The translations under genes and the position numbers were made by a program. Below, piece by piece: positions 15,809 to 23,792 of a stretch of 39,080 bases of DNA. Source of the stretch: Eubacteriales bacterium (GTDB lineage Bacteria; Bacillota; Clostridia; Saccharofermentanales; UBA5734); NCBI GenBank assembly GCA_028685755.1, contig JAQUDJ010000015.1, forward strand, positions 1-39,080, in the 5' to 3' direction. The notes beneath the pieces were generated by a model. It worked only from the letters and a program-made list of their open reading frames with translations. It was not told the origin of the DNA and did no database searches. The first letter of the stretch is position 1; each line of letters starts with the position of its first letter.

Positions 15809-16626
15809 AAAGCAGCACCTCGTTTCGCAGCCAATTCTGCGGTAGCCAAGTGATATTCCTCAGCATTGGGAACTTTATGATGCCAGGGTGCGGCGTTCTC
15901 CATGAAGGAGACACCGTAGCCTTTGATGGTCTCGGCGATGATCACCGTCGGTTGACCTTTGATCGTTTTGGCGAGTTCAAAAGCGGTGTTCATTGCTTCG
16001 GTCGAATTACCTGCCGCTTTGATCACATGCCAGCCAAAAGCTGTCCAACGGGCTTCCAAATTCTCATGGCCCATAACATCTTCGGTCGGGCCGGAAATTT
16101 GCAGGCCGTTGCGGTCGATAACGGCACACAGGTTGTCGAGCTGGTAGTGAGATGCGGCCATCGCTCCTTCCCAAACCGAACCCTCGGCAAGTTCCCCATC
16201 ACCCATGACAATGTAAACGCGATAAGGTGCTTGGTCCATCTGGCCGGCTAACGCCATGCCCACACCGACTGATAAGCCGTGGCCCAACGAACCGGAATTG
16301 GCTTCGATGCCATTCACTTTCGTCGTCGGGTGTCCGATGTATTTTGACCCATAAGCCGAAACGAGTTTAAGATCCTCGAGCGGAAAAAAGCCACGATTCG
16401 CAAGCACGGCATACAGGGCTTCAACGGAGTGTCCTTTTGACAGAATCAAGCGGTCACGGTTTGGATCCTTCGGTTGCAACGGATCAATCCGCATCTGTTG
16501 AAAATACAAAGTTGTGAGGATGTCGGTGACACTGAAATCACCACCGATGTGGCCGGCTTTACAATTGACGACAGTATCGAGAATATCTTGTCGAATCTTA
16601 AATGCGGTCGCAGTTAAATTATCCAC
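15805..16626 (-). CDS. Transketolase, N-terminal subunit (ThDP diphosphate-binding half)
   Basis: First half of the split transketolase, 273 residues. The ThDP motif is MGDGELAEGSVWEGAMAASHYQLDNLCAVIDRN (GDG ... N), preceded by SGSLGHGLSVGVGMALAG and HIGGDFSVTDILTTLYF, all typical of the N-terminal domain. The start is GTG at 16626 with CAGGAG upstream; the ATG-free N-terminus MDNLTATAFKIRQDIL aligns with the usual family start. It is the first gene of a four-gene operon in which all three junctions are ATGA-type 4-bp overlaps. Regulation is probably by the LacI protein encoded upstream; a candidate operator lies 52 bp before the start codon. Confidence 0.92.
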   Translation of the reverse strand: MDNLTATAFKIRQDILDTVVNCKAGHIGGDFSVTDILTTLYFQQMRIDPLQPKDPNRDRLILSKGHSVEALYAVLANRGFFPLEDLKLVSAYGSKYIGHPTTKVNGIEANSGSLGHGLSVGVGMALAGQMDQAPYRVYIVMGDGELAEGSVWEGAMAASHYQLDNLCAVIDRNGLQISGPTEDVMGHENLEARWTAFGWHVIKAAGNSTEAMNTAFELAKTIKGQPTVIIAETIKGYGVSFMENAAPWHHKVPNAEEYHLATAELAAKRGAAL

Positions 16627-16677
16627 GCGTTACTCCTGTTTAACTGTGAGCATCTACCCACACGTATGCCAATCTGC

Positions 16678-16691
16678 GCTATACGTTTAGC
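16678..16691 (-). promoter_or_regulatory. Candidate LacI-family operator of the transketolase operon
   Basis: GCTATACGTTTAGC, palindromic at 12 of 14 positions around a central CG, the form usual for LacI-family sites. It resembles the site over the lacI-type gene's own promoter (GTAAACGTTGAC at 17901-17912). A weak promoter TTTAAA-17-TATAGC on the minus strand would place the operator over the -10 box. Confidence 0.5.
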
Positions 16692-16700
16692 TTAAACTAA

Positions 16701-16780
16701 TTTAAAGAAAATTCAATAGATTTTAAATTAAATTTAACTGTAATTTTAAATATTTTTAAATAAATTTAAATATTTTTAAA
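16701..16780. promoter_or_regulatory. Helically phased A/T tracts upstream of the transketolase operon
   Basis: TTTAAA-type tracts begin near 16701, 16722, 16733, 16745, 16755, 16765 and 16775, mostly 10-12 bp apart; TTTAAATATTTTTAAA is repeated exactly at 16745-16760 and 16765-16780. Such phasing predicts intrinsically curved DNA or an UP-like element. Confidence 0.45.
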
Positions 16781-16788
16781 CGGCAAAT

Positions 16789-16815
16789 TAAAAAACGGCC
16801 GATCACTCGGCCGTT
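16789..16815 (-). terminator. Rho-independent terminator of the LacI-family gene
   Basis: Perfect 9-bp stem AACGGCCGA/TCGGCCGTT (16815-16807 with 16802-16794), 4-nt loop, followed on the minus strand by a T tract. It separates the regulator from the transketolase operon it precedes. Confidence 0.88.
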
Positions 16816-16844
16816 CAGCTCGTTCAGTTCTTCTGTTTAATGAA

Positions 16845-17861
16845 TTAGATTGTTGCGACGCTTTGACGTCGGACGAGCTCGGTTGCGACTTCGATCCGCA
16901 CGTTTTCTGCCACTTTGCCGTTCATCCGTTCTAACAAGCGTTCAACAGCCAAGCGACCAAGGCTATGCTTAAAAACTCTGACGGTTGTGAGTGGTGGGTC
17001 GATCATTTCACAATAGGGCAAATCGTCAAATCCGATTATTGAGAGGTCTCTCGGAATCTGTAGCCCCTTCTCTTTAAAAGCGCGCATAGCACCAAAGGCG
17101 ATGATGTCGTTGTCGGCAAAAAAGGCTGTTGGTAGAGGTGGATTTGTATCGAGCCACGCAAGGGTTTCGCGATAAGCGCCATCAGCAGATGGCTCGACAG
17201 CACAAATGAATTGCGAATCAAGAAAGCTGTTTTCATCGATCATGGCTTGGATAACCCCAAGGTGGCGTTGGCTAAAGTTGTAAATGGGCACATTACTCTT
17301 AAGGTAACCAATTAGTCTGTGACCGTTTCGTCTCAGCTCTTGGACGGCGTCATACGCGCCCTGAAAGTTGTTGATTAATACAGCGTCACTTTGAGTGTCA
17401 GAAAGACTGCCATCAAGCACAACAAGGGGATGGTTGGCGCGGAAAAATGGCAGAAATTCGGAAAGTGATAACTCGGTAGCCAGTAAAATGATCCCTTCTT
17501 GCGGGTTATCATACACAATCTGCATGACTTGATTTTGACTTTCGAGGTCACTGATATGTGAAATCATCAGTTGCCGGCCATTCGTGCGAGCAGCAGCTTC
17601 GATGCCCTCCGTCAGCGCGAGAAAAAATGGTGTGTCAGCAACCACGCGGCCGGATTTTTTGTAAACAACTAGGCGGATGTTCCCGCCCGATTGTTGGTTA
17701 CGGCGGGTCATCAAGCGCGTGTCATAACCGAGTCGTTCGGCGAGCTCGAGTACTTGCGTCCGCGTATTGGCATTGACCCCAGGGCGATTATTGAGTGCCA
17801 ACGAAATGGTGGCCTGGGATAAATTGAGTTGATCGGCAAGATCTTTAATTGTGATCGCCAT
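16845..17861 (-). CDS. LacI-family transcriptional regulator
   Basis: DNA-binding repressor of 338 residues. The N-terminal helix-turn-helix reads TIKDLADQLNLSQATISLALNNRPGVNANTR, followed by the hinge helix and a periplasmic-binding-protein-like effector domain (VVYKKSGRVVADTPFFLALTEGIEAAA ... FFADNDIIAFGAMRAFKEKGLQIPRDLSIIGFDDLPYCEMIDPPLTTVR), which carries the family's characteristic GFDD segment. Start ATG with AAAGGA upstream. Gene orientation and a private terminator make it a separate unit just ahead of the transketolase-kinase-isomerase operon, which it most likely controls in response to the sugar or a phosphosugar. Two CG-centred palindromes near its own promoter suggest autoregulation. 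Confidence 0.9.
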   Translation of the reverse strand: MAITIKDLADQLNLSQATISLALNNRPGVNANTRTQVLELAERLGYDTRLMTRRNQQSGGNIRLVVYKKSGRVVADTPFFLALTEGIEAAARTNGRQLMISHISDLESQNQVMQIVYDNPQEGIILLATELSLSEFLPFFRANHPLVVLDGSLSDTQSDAVLINNFQGAYDAVQELRRNGHRLIGYLKSNVPIYNFSQRHLGVIQAMIDENSFLDSQFICAVEPSADGAYRETLAWLDTNPPLPTAFFADNDIIAFGAMRAFKEKGLQIPRDLSIIGFDDLPYCEMIDPPLTTVRVFKHSLGRLAVERLLERMNGKVAENVRIEVATELVRRQSVATI

Positions 17862-17885
17862 AACGTCCTTTAACAGTCATATCGA

Positions 17886-17914
17886 ATTAAATCTGAACGG
17901 GTAAACGTTGACAA
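17886..17914 (-). promoter_or_regulatory. Promoter and overlapping operator of the LacI-family gene
   Basis: Minus strand TTGTCA (17914-17909), 17-bp spacer, TTTAAT (17891-17886). The palindrome GTAAACGTTGAC (17901-17912, 10 of 12 symmetric) covers the -35 box and upstream spacer; another AACGTT-cored site lies at 17924-17937. Both fit autorepression. Confidence 0.55.
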
Positions 17915-17931
17915 AAGTATCCGGCTAACGT

Positions 17932-18279
17932 TTAACCTTTGCGGGCTCTTTTCGATACTGGTTTGCCCAGTATCTCTGCCAAAATGATTCCTTCAACTAA
18001 TCGGTCGGGCGTCAGGGGGAGATTCAGCCCAAGGGTGCCAAGCATTGGTGCAAAAAGCTGATTGGTCTGGGAAGTATCAGATGACAGCGATACCGTATGT
18101 TGTACCGTTGGCTGCACGAAAACTGGTTTGGGCATTGGGGTTGGTACCACTTCGGCTGCTGGCACAAACTCAGCCGGCGTGTTCCGTTGCGCGCCATTGC
18201 GAAATGCTTTGGCAGCCTCGGGATCAACAACTTCTAAGATGCCAATGAGGTCATTGATTTGACCGACAAGATCAAACAT
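17932..18279 (-). CDS. Small hypothetical protein of the nfeD-floA operon
   Basis: Not recognised as a named family. 115 residues: a predicted helix (VGQINDLIGILEVVDPEAAKAFRNGAQ), a Pro/Val/Gln-rich low-complexity linker (about 34-70) and a C-terminal hydrophobic-helical segment (LFAPMLGTLGLNLPLTPDRLVEGIILAEILGKP) ending in a basic tail KRARKG. No signal peptide or obvious membrane helix. The ATG has GAAGGTGA upstream. It follows floA by 80 bp on the same strand, the position occupied by yqfB after yqfA (floA) in Bacillus, although similarity to YqfB was not established. Role may be as an accessory to the FloA membrane assembly; this is context only. Confidence 0.6.
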   Translation of the reverse strand: MFDLVGQINDLIGILEVVDPEAAKAFRNGAQRNTPAEFVPAAEVVPTPMPKPVFVQPTVQHTVSLSSDTSQTNQLFAPMLGTLGLNLPLTPDRLVEGIILAEILGKPVSKRARKG

Positions 18280-18359
18280 GGATCATTCACCTTCTTTAAT
18301 CCGCTGATGCGTAATGGCTTGAATTAGCTCAATTGGTTGATCAAACTAAAACGTGGCGA

Positions 18360-19355
18360 TTATTTAGATTCACCCGTTGCAGCTTCTGGTTTACCTGTAT
18401 TGGCGATTGAGCCGCGCATTTGGGTATCCGAAATCACATTTTGCATATTGTAATAATCCATCACGCCCAGTTTTCCTTCGCGCAGTGCTTGGGCGAGGGC
18501 TTTCGGTACTTCGGCTTCTGCTTCGACAACGCGCGCCCGCATTTCGACAACAGCAGCTTTCATTTCCTGTTCACGGGCCACAGCCATCGCACGACGTTCT
18601 TCCGCTTTGGCCTGTGCAATCCGTTTGTCAGCTTCAGCTTGATCGGTCTGCAGTTGCGCACCGATGTTACGGCCGACGTCGACATCCGCGATATCGATGG
18701 AGAGAATTTCGAATGCGGTCCCGGAGTCGAGTCCTTTGCTTAAGACGGTCTTAGATATACGGTCAGGGTTTTCGAGTACTTCTTTGTGGGTATTAGCAGA
18801 CCCGATGGTTGTGACGATGCCTTCACCGACACGGGCGATGATGGTTTGTTCGCCGGCACCACCGACTAATCGTTCAATATTGGCACGGACCGTTACTCGG
18901 GCTTTCGCTTTGAGTTCGATACCATCTTTGGCGATTGCTGCGACTAAGGGCGTTTCAATCACTTTCGGGTTGACGCTCATTTGAACCGCTTCTAAGACAT
19001 CACGGCCAGCCAAATCAATGGCTGCAGCACGTTCAAAAACGAGTGGAATTTCGGCACGCTGTGCAGCGATCAAGGCATTGACGACTTTGTCGACATTACC
19101 ACCAGCGAGAAAATGTGCTTCGAGTTGATTGATGTTGACGAGGAGACCCGCTTTTGTGGCTTTGATTAACGGATTAACGACGCGGGTCGGCACGACACGT
19201 CGCAAGCGCATGCCGATTAGATTGAAGATACCGACTTTGACACCTGCGGCGGCGGCAGAAATCCACAAGCCGACTGGGACGAAGCTAAAGAACATCGATA
19301 AAAAAATCAGAATCGCGGCAAAAAGTAATCCGTATGATAGTAATAATCCGCTCAT
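18360..19355 (-). CDS. floA: Flotillin-like membrane scaffold protein FloA
   Basis: SPFH/band-7 family protein of 331 residues, the length of Bacillus FloA (YqfA). An N-terminal hydrophobic hairpin (about 5-35) anchors it to the cytoplasmic face of the membrane, followed by [23 protein letters not shown], the beta-rich SPFH domain with [33 protein letters not shown], and a long charged, Ala/Glu-rich helical region (about 230-300) that drives oligomerisation. FloA organises functional membrane microdomains and membrane fluidity. It is preceded by an NfeD protein, its usual partner, at a 72-bp distance and followed by a small unknown gene. Confidence 0.93.
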   Translation of the reverse strand: MSGLLLSYGLLFAAILIFLSMFFSFVPVGLWISAAAAGVKVGIFNLIGMRLRRVVPTRVVNPLIKATKAGLLVNINQLEAHFLAGGNVDKVVNALIAAQRAEIPLVFERAAAIDLAGRDVLEAVQMSVNPKVIETPLVAAIAKDGIELKAKARVTVRANIERLVGGAGEQTIIARVGEGIVTTIGSANTHKEVLENPDRISKTVLSKGLDSGTAFEILSIDIADVDVGRNIGAQLQTDQAEADKRIAQAKAEERRAMAVAREQEMKAAVVEMRARVVEAEAEVPKALAQALREGKLGVMDYYNMQNVISDTQMRGSIANTGKPEAATGESK

Positions 19356-19427
19356 AAAATATTTTCTCCTTTGATTTAATTGTATTTTTTGTTTTAAGCT
19401 TGGAAATTTAGATAACCGAGTTGGCGT

Positions 19428-19958
19428 TTAATTAGAGGGTCTCGATAAAGCGACAACAATCCGGCGGCCTTCGACACGCACGATTGTGATCGCGGCTCCT
19501 GCTTCGATGAAGCTCCCTTCGGAGACGACATCCATGCGGCGGCCAGAAAATTCGCCCATGCCTGCAGGACGAAGTACGGTGTTGGCGACTCCCACTTGCC
19601 CAACCAATTGACTGTTATCCTCGTTGGTGCTAAATCCATCCTCGTGTTTGGCAGCCGACCAAAGGATCAATTTTTTCGCAAGTTTGCCCTTTTTGGCCGA
19701 GCGAAGGAGAATGGCAACGAGCGCTGCCATCAGCAAAATGAGGATGATCACCATCGTTAAGGCTTCGAGCGGCGTCCTTGCGGTCATGATGATCCCGATG
19801 ATCAACATGACAAAACCGCCGATTCCGGCAAAACCGATGCCAGGTGTGAACATTTCAGCAAAAATCAACAACAGGCCTGCCGAGAAGACGATGATTTGGG
19901 CCGTTTCGATGGCCTCAACAAAACTAAAGATTGATAGGAATAAGCCAAGAAGATTCAA
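19428..19958 (-). CDS. NfeD-family membrane protein, short form
   Basis: Partner protein of SPFH scaffolds, 176 residues. Three to four hydrophobic helices (about 15-35, 38-58, 65-105) precede a soluble C-terminal OB-fold-like domain (VGQVGVANTVLRPAGMGEFSGRRMDVVSEGSFIEAGAAITIVRVEGRRIVV), the NfeD core. It lacks the N-terminal ClpP/serine-protease domain of the long YqeZ form, so it is a short NfeD1b-like version. The start is TTG at 19958, chosen because AAGGAGG sits 7 bases upstream and no ATG fits. It is the promoter-proximal gene of the floA operon and is preceded by a structured 5' region. Confidence 0.85.
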   Translation of the reverse strand: MNLLGLFLSIFSFVEAIETAQIIVFSAGLLLIFAEMFTPGIGFAGIGGFVMLIIGIIMTARTPLEALTMVIILILLMAALVAILLRSAKKGKLAKKLILWSAAKHEDGFSTNEDNSQLVGQVGVANTVLRPAGMGEFSGRRMDVVSEGSFIEAGAAITIVRVEGRRIVVALSRPSN

Positions 19959-19985
19959 CTGAATCCCTCCTTTAAAATGGCAAGA

Positions 19986-20097
19986 GGTGGGTGACCTGCA
20001 ACAGGCTACCCACCCCAGTAAGCCGGCTTCTCATAACGTGGCAACCTTATCTGATGACTTAGGTTACCTTGTCTCGTCAGACAATCTTTCGCTTGTC
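19986..20097 (-). ncRNA. Structured 5' leader of the nfeD-floA operon
   Basis: Reading the minus strand, four stems follow each other: GACAA/TTGTC (20097-20093 with 20084-20080), GGTAACCT/AGGTTGCC (20068-20061 with 20047-20040), the palindrome AAGCCGGCTT (20029-20020), and GGTGGGT/ACCCACC (20014-20008 with 19992-19986) extended by CCTG/CAGG. No T tract follows the last stem, so it is not a standard terminator. It ends 28 bases before the TTG start. I do not recognise a known riboswitch. Confidence 0.4.
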
Positions 20098-20171
20098 AGA
20101 CTTTGACCGAAACTATATGTATTTATTTCATTTTACATCAAACTGTCCGAAAAGTCTGTCGAAAATTTGGA

Positions 20172-20199
20172 CTATTAAGCGTTGACTAGTAAGCGTTGA
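20172..20199. repeat. Tandem 14-bp repeat
   Basis: CTATTAAGCGTTGA followed directly by CTAGTAAGCGTTGA, between the oadB stop and the nfeD leader. Possible regulator site for nfeD-floA; function unknown. Confidence 0.4.
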
Positions 20200-20231
20200 T
20201 CAGCTATACGTTTCCATGGTTTAGCAGGTCA

Positions 20232-21368
20232 CTAGTTGCCAAACATGGCTAACAAAAAGCCTGCGGCGACAGCAGAACCGATGACCCCGGCAACATTTGG
20301 CCCCATCGCATGCATCAGCAAATAGTTTTTCGGATTGGCACGCTGTCCTTCAACTTGCGAGACACGCGCAGCCATGGGCACGGCGGAAACCCCTGCTGAG
20401 CCAATCAATGGGTTGACTTTGCCGCCGGTCAGGACGTACATTAGTTTGCCGAATAGCAAACCACCAACCGTGCTGAACATGAAAGCAAATAACCCCAAAG
20501 CGATAATTTTTAATGTTTCTACTTGGAGAAAGCGATCAGCATTTGCTGTTGCGCCAACGGTGACACCTAAGAAAATGGTCACGATGTTGATCAGTTCATT
20601 CTGGGCAGTCTGGGAGATGCGATCGACGACGCCGGATTCACGGAACAAATTACCGAGCATCAGCATGCCAATCAGCGGCGCAACAGAGGGCAATAGCAGC
20701 GTGGAAACGATCGTCACCACAATTGGGAAAATGATTTTTTCAGCCTTGGAAACATCACGCAATTGCGCCATCTGGGTCTTGCGTTCCTTTTCAGTTGTCA
20801 ACGCGCGCATCAGCGGTGGCTGAATCAACGGAATCAAGGCCATATATGAATAGGCGGCAATAGCAATTGCGGGCAAGAGTTCCGGGGCGAGGCGGGTAGT
20901 TAGAAAAATGGCGGTCGGGCCGTCGGCACCACCGATGATACCGATAGATGCAGCCTCTTGAACAGTAAAGCCAAGCATTCGCGCGACGGTAAAAGCCACA
21001 TAAATACCGAACTGTGCAGCAGCACCGAGTAGTAAGCTGGAGGGGCGCGCAATCAAGGGGCCAAAGTCAGTCATCGCCCCGATGCCTAGGAAAATCAATG
21101 ATGGATAAATCCCAAGCTTGACGCCTTGGTAAAGGTAGTACAAAAGACCACCGGGGGCGTGGTCGATCGGAGCATCCATTAGGCCAGTGATTGGCAAATT
21201 GGCTAAAAGCATGCCAAAGGCGATGGGCAGCAAGAGGAGAGGTTCGAACTTTTTGACGACAGCCAGGTAAATTAAAACACAAGCGACGATGATCATGATC
21301 AGATGCTTGAAATCAAGGGCATAAAAACCGGAATCTGCCCAGAGTTTTTGTAAAGTTTCTAAAAACAT
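20232..21368 (-). CDS. oadB: Na+-translocating decarboxylase beta subunit (OadB/MmdB/GcdB family)
   Basis: Polytopic membrane subunit that couples decarboxylation of enzyme-bound carboxybiotin to Na+ export, 378 residues. About nine to ten hydrophobic segments are visible. The functional loop [44 protein letters not shown] (around residues 141-184) holds the Asp of the GGADGP motif required for Na+ transport and decarboxylation. C-terminal [20 protein letters not shown] also matches the family. The start ATG is 13 bp after the biotin-carrier gene. It closes the four-gene set oadA-oadG-biotin carrier-oadB. The complex could act on oxaloacetate, methylmalonyl-CoA or glutaconyl-CoA, but the alpha subunit points to oxaloacetate. 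Confidence 0.93.
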   Translation of the reverse strand: MFLETLQKLWADSGFYALDFKHLIMIIVACVLIYLAVVKKFEPLLLLPIAFGMLLANLPITGLMDAPIDHAPGGLLYYLYQGVKLGIYPSLIFLGIGAMTDFGPLIARPSSLLLGAAAQFGIYVAFTVARMLGFTVQEAASIGIIGGADGPTAIFLTTRLAPELLPAIAIAAYSYMALIPLIQPPLMRALTTEKERKTQMAQLRDVSKAEKIIFPIVVTIVSTLLLPSVAPLIGMLMLGNLFRESGVVDRISQTAQNELINIVTIFLGVTVGATANADRFLQVETLKIIALGLFAFMFSTVGGLLFGKLMYVLTGGKVNPLIGSAGVSAVPMAARVSQVEGQRANPKNYLLMHAMGPNVAGVIGSAVAAGFLLAMFGN

Positions 21369-21381
21369 CGCGCTACCCCTA

Positions 21382-21804
21382 TCAATGAATCATGACCAGC
21401 GGATCGCCGGTCTTGACGATAGAGCCTTTGCTGACAAGCACTTGGCCAATTGTCCCTGCTTTAGCGGCCACGATTTCATTCTCCATTTTCATGGCCTCGA
21501 GGACACAGACCACTTCGCCTTCGGCAACTTTATCCCCTTCCTTTTTGAGAACATTGAGGATGGTGCCTGGCATCGGCGCGGTCAATGCATCCCCTGAAAC
21601 GGCATGAACCGGCGCGTGTTTGAGTTCAGTCGACGCAGGCCCGGATGTAGGGGCAACGGCAGCAGTCGGTGTGGCAAGTGATGCTATGGCAGGTGCAACA
21701 GTGACAGGTGCAGCAACGGCTTCATATTCGGCCGTCACTTGTGCGACACCGCGCTCGACTTCTACTTCATATGTTTTTTGGTTAATTGTGATCTGATATT
21801 TCAT
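21382..21804 (-). CDS. Biotin carboxyl carrier subunit of the Na+-pumping decarboxylase
   Basis: Biotinyl protein of 140 residues. The C-terminal biotinyl domain carries EAMKMEN, with the biotinylated Lys, inside [19 protein letters not shown], and ends [18 protein letters not shown]. An N-terminal domain ([19 protein letters not shown]) is joined by a flexible Ala/Pro/Thr/Val-rich linker (about 25-70), as in the gamma subunit of methylmalonyl-CoA decarboxylase and the C-terminus of OadA. I start at ATG 21804, with GGAG about 10 bases upstream; a TTG 42 bases farther upstream is less likely. In Klebsiella-type pumps this domain is fused to OadA; here it is separate. Confidence 0.9.
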   Translation of the reverse strand: MKYQITINQKTYEVEVERGVAQVTAEYEAVAAPVTVAPAIASLATPTAAVAPTSGPASTELKHAPVHAVSGDALTAPMPGTILNVLKKEGDKVAEGEVVCVLEAMKMENEIVAAKAGTIGQVLVSKGSIVKTGDPLVMIH

Positions 21805-21870
21805 CGACGCATTCTCCACATTCTTAGATTTGAACAAGCTGTTCAAGATCGGCAGGATAATCGCTTGTGA

Positions 21871-22251
21871 TCATGACGTAACTGCAGGGGTGTCCTCAAG
21901 TAAGCGTATCGATTTGAAAACGAGTTCCGGTGCGGGTATATCACTTTCGGCGCAAACAATGGCCATGACCATTGCAGCTGTTTTGTCATCGATATTGAAC
22001 AGCTTGAGTTGCGGACGAGCGATGCTCGCAATGCCCGAATCAGGCGTCACAGCGGTAGTCACGGCAGGTGTGGCTGTCTGTTGCGTTGACGACGCGACTT
22101 GGGCTTGATTAGCCTTTGGCACGGCTGAATTGACGTGAAATTTTTTCAAAAGATAAGACTGGAGGTAGATCAAGAGAATCAAGCTGACGAGCACTAAAAA
22201 AACGACACTCATGCCAAAAATGGAGGTCAAAAGACTATTGATGATGTCCAT
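21871..22251 (-). CDS. oadG: Na+-translocating decarboxylase gamma/delta subunit (OadG family)
   Basis: Small membrane subunit of 126 residues that holds the pump together. One N-terminal membrane helix (SIFGMSVVFLVLVSLILLIYLQSYLL) is followed by a soluble tail with an Ala/Gln/Thr-rich linker (about 48-72) and a C-terminal segment FNIDDKTAAMVMAIVCAES. The start ATG at 22251 has GGAGG upstream. It begins 17 bp after the stop of the carboxyltransferase gene and is followed by the biotin carrier gene. Sequence conservation in this family is low, so identification rests on topology and on its position in the operon. Confidence 0.8.
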   Translation of the reverse strand: MDIINSLLTSIFGMSVVFLVLVSLILLIYLQSYLLKKFHVNSAVPKANQAQVASSTQQTATPAVTTAVTPDSGIASIARPQLKLFNIDDKTAAMVMAIVCAESDIPAPELVFKSIRLLEDTPAVTS

Positions 22252-22268
22252 ATCTCTAACCCTCCACG

Positions 22269-23645
22269 TCAAATCTGACGGATCGAATAGGTAACCCGAT
22301 TGCTCTGCTTCGCTTCGCGCGATTCAAAGAATTTTTCAGCAATTTGCGGGAAAGCTAGATAACTCAAGACATCTTCATCGTTTTGTGCAATGCCAGCGAG
22401 TTTGATCTTGGCATTTTCAAACTCTGGGGGTAGCGTCTCCGCATAACGACCGGTGATTGGTTTTTCGTCACCGAGGACGGTTTTGATGAGCTCGTCACTG
22501 ACTTTACCCGGTGCCTGGCCATATTCGCCACGAACATAGGCTTTGATTTCCTTGGAAATGTTCTTGTAACGTGTGCCAACCAGCACATTGGTCGCTGCTT
22601 GAACCCCAACCATTTGGCTCATTGGCGTGACGAGTGGCGGATAGCCTAGATCTTCACGGACTCGAGGTGTTTCGGCCAAAACTTCAGGGAGACGATCGAG
22701 GGCATTTTGCGACTTGAGCTGAGACACTAAATTTGACAACATTCCACCTGGAATCTGGTAAATCAGGGCGTCGGTTTCAGTGCTCAGCACATAAGGATCG
22801 AGTAGACCTGATGCGACGTATTTCTCTTTGACCGGCTTGAAATGGTCATTTATCAACTTGACAACGGCATCATCGAGACCAGACTCGTAACCCATTTGTT
22901 TGAGTGCATAGTTGAGTGATTCAGTTGCTGGTTGCGAGGTGCCTCCGGAGAAGGATGAAATCGCCGTGTCGATGCCATCCGCACCGGCTTCAACAGCTTT
23001 TAAATAGGTCATCGGACCCAAACCGGTGGTCGAGTGAGTGTGGACATAGATTGGAAGACTGACATTCGCCTTGAGGGCGGTCACCAGATCAAAGGCTTCT
23101 TGGGGGCTCATGATACCAGCCATGTCTTTGATACAGATCGAATGTACGCCCATTTTTTCGAGGTTTTTTCCTAATTGGATGTAGTTTTCAAGGTTATGAA
23201 TCGGGCTGATTGTATAGCAAATAGTCCCCTGAGCATGACCACCACGTTTAAGGGTTTCGTCGACGGCAACTTCGATGTTGCGCAAGTCATTCAACGCGTC
23301 AAAAATGCGCAGAATATCGATGCCATTCTCAATCGAATGTTGGACAAATTTGCGGACGACATCATCCGAATAATGGCGATAGCCTAAGATGTTTTGGCCG
23401 CGCAAAAGCATTTGTAATTTGGTATTGGGAATATGTTTTTTAATGAGGCGTAATCGTTCCCATGGATCCTCATCGAGATAGCGTAAGCAAGAGTCAAACG
23501 TGGCTCCACCCCAACATTCGACGGAATGGTACCCGGCTTTGTTGATTGTGTCGAGGATATTGATAAAATCCTCTTGGGGCATCCGCGTGGCAACCAGGGA
23601 TTGGTTTGCATCGCGCAGGACAGTTTCTGTGAAATTGATTTTCAT
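22269..23645 (-). CDS. oadA: Oxaloacetate decarboxylase alpha subunit, carboxyltransferase without biotin domain
   Basis: Cytoplasmic carboxyltransferase of 458 residues. It begins with the HMGL-like TIM barrel (FTETVLRDANQSLVATRMPQEDFINILDTINKAGYHSVECWGGATFD), which contains the metal-site Asp, the RDAN signature and the family block LLRGQNILGYRHYSDDVVRKFV. The metal-site histidines lie in PIYVHTHSTTG and the Lys that is carbamylated in the family in CIKDMAG. The C-terminal PYC/OADA domain includes IPGGMLSNLVSQL and TPMSQMVGVQA. The biotin attachment domain is absent and supplied by a separate gene downstream. The ATG at 23645 has GGAGG upstream; a good promoter lies about 85 bp ahead. It transfers CO2 from oxaloacetate to biotin, powering Na+ export by OadB. 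Pyruvate carboxylase subunit B is the alternative name for the same family. Confidence 0.92.
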   Translation of the reverse strand: MKINFTETVLRDANQSLVATRMPQEDFINILDTINKAGYHSVECWGGATFDSCLRYLDEDPWERLRLIKKHIPNTKLQMLLRGQNILGYRHYSDDVVRKFVQHSIENGIDILRIFDALNDLRNIEVAVDETLKRGGHAQGTICYTISPIHNLENYIQLGKNLEKMGVHSICIKDMAGIMSPQEAFDLVTALKANVSLPIYVHTHSTTGLGPMTYLKAVEAGADGIDTAISSFSGGTSQPATESLNYALKQMGYESGLDDAVVKLINDHFKPVKEKYVASGLLDPYVLSTETDALIYQIPGGMLSNLVSQLKSQNALDRLPEVLAETPRVREDLGYPPLVTPMSQMVGVQAATNVLVGTRYKNISKEIKAYVRGEYGQAPGKVSDELIKTVLGDEKPITGRYAETLPPEFENAKIKLAGIAQNDEDVLSYLAFPQIAEKFFESREAKQSNRVTYSIRQI

Positions 23646-23728
23646 TAAGTGTCCTCCAAGCCAATATTGATGGGTGTGAACCGATTGCATGATTAAGATG
23701 ACAATAGCGGCAGCTAAAAAATGCTCCC

Positions 23729-23757
23729 AGAATATTGTCACCCATGATTTGTGTAAA
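23729..23757 (-). promoter_or_regulatory. Sigma-70-type promoter of the oad operon
   Basis: Minus strand TTTACA (23757-23752), 17-bp spacer, TATTCT (23734-23729), giving a leader of about 75 bases before oadA. Confidence 0.6.
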
Positions 23758-23792
23758 TGCAATAAAGATTATTTGAATATTTAGGGGGAGTT

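Noticed and set aside
11962-16626. Sulfoquinovose transketolase (sulfo-TK) pathway
   Set aside because: A FucI-like isomerase and split transketolase fit, but there is a sugar kinase not needed by that route and no sulfoquinovosidase, sulfo-tetrose isomerase or sulfoacetaldehyde enzyme in the window.
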